DNA of 60,271 bases. Origin: DASXYG01 sp036502625. Lineage in GTDB: Bacteria; Actinomycetota; Actinomycetes; Streptosporangiales; Streptosporangiaceae. The stretch is taken from contig DASXYG010000054.1 in NCBI GenBank assembly GCA_036502625.1, forward strand, positions 1 to 60,271. Direction: 5' to 3'. The notes under the pieces are model-generated. The model was given only the letters and a program-made list of their open reading frames with translations, made no database searches and was not told the DNA's origin. Both the position numbers and the translations under genes were made by a program. Below, in pieces: positions 58,135 through 60,271 of the stretch. The stretch's first letter is position 1, and the number at the start of each line of letters is the position of its first letter.

Positions 58135-59276
58135 CGCGCACCCGGGGCGTACGTCCTGCCCTTCCACGACGCGCCCGCGCCGCGATGGTGGCGGCGCGCG
58201 GAGTCGGCGGTCATCAGGAAGTACAGCAGGGCCGCGAGCGGGAGCAGGAACGCCCAGAGGGCGCCGAGCCGGTAGTAGCGGACCATCGGGAGGTACGTCA
58301 GCGTCATCAGGCCCCACGCCACGAACGCCTCCCCGGCCGTACGGAGGTCGCCGGTCGCGAGCCCGGCCACCAGGGCGGCCGGCGGCAGGAGGTAGACGAA
58401 CGCGAGGCCGAGCAGCGTGCCGACGAGCAGCGCGGGGGAGAAGCGGAGCTGGGTGTACGCGCTGCGGGCGATCATGTGCCACAGGTCGGCGAGCACCGGG
58501 TACGGACGTACGCTGCGCACGTGGTCGGCCAGGCCGAGCCAGATGCGCCCGCCGGACCGCTTGACCGCGCGCGCCAGCGCCACGTCGTCGATGGTGGCGT
58601 CGTGGATGGCCGCGATGCCGCCGACGCGGGCCAGCGCGCCCGCGCGGATCAGCGTGCAGCCGCCGGCCGCCGCGGCGGTGCGCGACCCGCGCCTGGCGAT
58701 CCGGGCGAACGGGTAGAGCTGCGCGAAGAAGTAGACGAACGCCGGGATGACCAGCTTCTCCCAGCGGGTGGACGTGCGCAGCCTGGCCATCTGGGAGACC
58801 ATGTCGCGGTCGCCCACCGCGGCGACCAGGGAATGCAGGGAGCCGGGCGCGTGCGCGATGTCGGCGTCGGTGAACAGGTAGTAGTCGACCTCGCCGGCGG
58901 TCTCCACGCCGTGCTTCAGCGCCCACATCTTGCCCGCCCACCCCTCGGGCGGCTCGCCCGGCCTGCTGACCAGCAGCGGAAGGCCGGGGCGCTCGCTGAC
59001 GCGCGCGGCGATCTCCGCGGTGCGGTCGGTGCTGTTGTCGTCCACGAGCACGACGCCCGCGGGGCCCGGGTAGTCCTGGGCGAGCAGCGTCGGCAGGGTC
59101 GTGCCGAGCACCGCCTCCTCGTCGCGGGCCGGCACCACGATGCCCACGGACGGCCACGTACGCGGGGGAGCGGCCGGCGGCAGCCGCGTCTCGGTCGACC
59201 AGAACATGCCGTGCCCGAACGTCAGGTAGACCCACACCACGGCGCACGCCGCCGTCACCCACATCAGGACGTTCAC
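58131..59276 (-). CDS. HpnB-like family 2 glycosyltransferase
   Basis: 381-residue membrane glycosyltransferase. A single N-terminal helix (WVTAACAVVWVYLTF), then a GT-A domain: VGIVVPARDEEAVLGTTLP, VVLVDDNSTDRTAEIAA, YYLFTDADIAHAPGSL (DxD) and ATIDDVALARAVKRSGGRIW, followed by three C-terminal helices (LVGTLLGLAFVYLLPPAALV and others). This plan is that of hopanoid-associated HpnB proteins and related hopene-biosynthesis glycosyltransferases. No squalene-hopene cyclase or other hpn gene lies in the window, so a hopanoid role is inference from family only. Confidence 0.85.
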   Translation of the reverse strand: MNVLMWVTAACAVVWVYLTFGHGMFWSTETRLPPAAPPRTWPSVGIVVPARDEEAVLGTTLPTLLAQDYPGPAGVVLVDDNSTDRTAEIAARVSERPGLPLLVSRPGEPPEGWAGKMWALKHGVETAGEVDYYLFTDADIAHAPGSLHSLVAAVGDRDMVSQMARLRTSTRWEKLVIPAFVYFFAQLYPFARIARRGSRTAAAAGGCTLIRAGALARVGGIAAIHDATIDDVALARAVKRSGGRIWLGLADHVRSVRPYPVLADLWHMIARSAYTQLRFSPALLVGTLLGLAFVYLLPPAALVAGLATGDLRTAGEAFVAWGLMTLTYLPMVRYYRLGALWAFLLPLAALLYFLMTADSARRHHRGAGASWKGRTYAPGAR

Positions 59277-59319
59277 GACCGACAGCTTCCCAGGTGACCC
59301 ACCGCGCGCACCACCACCG

Positions 59320-60271
59320 TCACCCCGGGGCGTCGGCCGCGGCCTCGGCGTCGTAGCCGTAGAGCCAGGCGTTGGCCTCCAGCGGCGCCTGCCCGGCGAA
59401 CGCGGCGTCGCGGCGGCGCTGCGCCTCGCCGTCGGGCAGGTGGTTGGACTCCCGCCTGCCGTGGCTCATCTCCTGCGCCTGCGACGCCCGCGGCCTGCGG
59501 ATGCGCTCGTAGCGATCGAGTGCGGCCGGAACGGCGTCCGCGGGCACCCCGGCCAGGCAGCGGGCCAGGACGGCGGCGTCCTCGACGGCCTGGTTCGCGC
59601 CCTGGCCGAAGTACGGCAGCATCGGGTGCGCGGCGTCGCCGAGCAGCGTCATCCGCCCCCGTGTCCAGCGCTCCAGCGGCCTGCGGTCGTACAGCGCCCA
59701 GCGCTTGGTCTCGGTGGCGGCGGCGATCAGCGCGCCCACGCGGTCGTCCCACCCGGCGAACGCGGCGGCCAGGTCGGCGACGTCGCCGTCGGCGATCCAC
59801 GACTCCTCGCGCCACTCGCCGGCCGGCACGATCGCGACGACGTTGACCAGCGTGCCGCCGGACACCGGGTAGTGCACGAAGTGCCGCCCGGGCCCGAGCC
59901 ACAGGGTGTTCACCGGGCGCCGCGCGAAGTCCGGCACGGCGTCGATCGGCAGCAGGCAGCGGAACGCGCAGTCGCCGGAGAACTCCGGCACGGCGGCGGC
60001 GGTGACCCGCTCGCGCAGCGCCGAGTGGATGCCGTCGGCGCCGATCACCGCGGCGTACGTACGTGCCTCCGTGCCGTCCGGCGTCTCGGCGCGCACCTCG
60101 ACGCCGTCGCCGCGGTCGGCCACCCCGGTGACCCGGCACGACAGGCGCAGCATGTCCGGTGGCACGGCCTGGGCGAACGCGCCGATGAGGTCGCCGCGGT
60201 GCGCGGCGTACATCGACTCGCCGAACATCTCCTCGCAGACGTCGCCCATCTCCTGGACGAACAGCACCCGG
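59320..60271 (-). CDS. FAD-dependent monooxygenase, C-terminal part
   Basis: The gene runs off the right edge; 316 C-terminal residues are visible and the N-terminal FAD dinucleotide fold is missing. The DG motif (VIGADGIHSALRERV) and the second FAD motif GDAAHPMLPYFGQGANQAVE identify a class A flavoprotein hydroxylase, similar to salicylate or 3-hydroxybenzoate hydroxylases. Substrate region: FVHYPVSGGTLVNVVAIVP. The last ~40 residues (NHLPDGEAQRRRDAAF) are typical of this subgroup. Substrate is unknown. Confidence 0.88.
   Translation of the reverse strand, partial: RVLFVQEMGDVCEEMFGESMYAAHRGDLIGAFAQAVPPDMLRLSCRVTGVADRGDGVEVRAETPDGTEARTYAAVIGADGIHSALRERVTAAAVPEFSGDCAFRCLLPIDAVPDFARRPVNTLWLGPGRHFVHYPVSGGTLVNVVAIVPAGEWREESWIADGDVADLAAAFAGWDDRVGALIAAATETKRWALYDRRPLERWTRGRMTLLGDAAHPMLPYFGQGANQAVEDAAVLARCLAGVPADAVPAALDRYERIRRPRASQAQEMSHGRRESNHLPDGEAQRRRDAAFAGQAPLEANAWLYGYDAEAAADAPG

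Noticed and set aside
1..60271. Prophage, insertion sequence, integrase or tRNA-bounded island
   Set aside because: No transposase, integrase, phage structural gene, tRNA or long terminal repeat was seen, and base composition is uniform apart from the 40.6-41.6 kb gap.

Overview
The window is very GC-rich DNA (well over 70% GC by eye), with dense genes, four-base start/stop overlaps (ATGA, GTGA), GTG and TTG starts, G/C third codon positions and several apparently leaderless genes. Together with a phosphoketolase/acetate kinase pair, DUF3558-like, DUF3817 and DUF4873 proteins and an HpnB-type glycosyltransferase, this points to a filamentous actinomycete (order Streptosporangiales or Streptomycetales is my guess; the family cannot be fixed from the sequence). 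No rRNA, tRNA, CRISPR array, insertion sequence or phage gene was seen.

Left part (1-24 kb). A polar amino-acid-type ABC transporter (edge-truncated) runs into a four-carbon acid-sugar kinase, a PdxA2-type dehydrogenase and a DeoR regulator. On the other strand lies a three-gene unit: response regulator fused to a thioredoxin-reductase-like enzyme, a cyclic-nucleotide-domain histidine kinase and an arginase-family protein. A hotdog (MaoC-like) gene is divergent from a rifampin-phosphotransferase-like protein, followed by an AurF-type diiron oxygenase, a DUF4873 protein, a cytochrome P450, phosphoketolase and acetate kinase. Then come small membrane/secreted proteins, a diacylglycerol-kinase-like lipid kinase, AraC and VOC proteins, and a benzoylformate-decarboxylase-like ThDP enzyme.

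Middle (24-39.8 kb). A compact minus-strand cassette encodes an alpha/beta hydrolase and three caspase-fold (CHAT/C25-like) proteins, one of which has lost both catalytic residues. This is the best candidate for an undescribed system. Upstream of it sits a second acid-sugar cassette (DeoR, DUF1537 kinase, PdxA2), divergent from an amino-acid ABC binding protein and permease and a DAO-family oxidoreductase. An amidohydrolase/amino-acid permease pair and a fatty acid desaturase follow.

Right part (39.8-60.3 kb). An frcBCA-like sugar ABC transporter with a divergent LacI gene is separated from its probable kinase (FrcK-like) by about 1 kb of skewed, repetitive non-coding DNA. Next are a glutamine-synthetase-like ligase, a secreted phospholipase C/phosphoesterase, three tandem membrane-anchored DUF3558-like proteins, a molybdate locus (HTH-TOBE regulator, modABC), an aldo/keto reductase with a divergent MerR gene, a DUF6314-like protein, an HpnB-like glycosyltransferase and an edge-truncated flavin monooxygenase.
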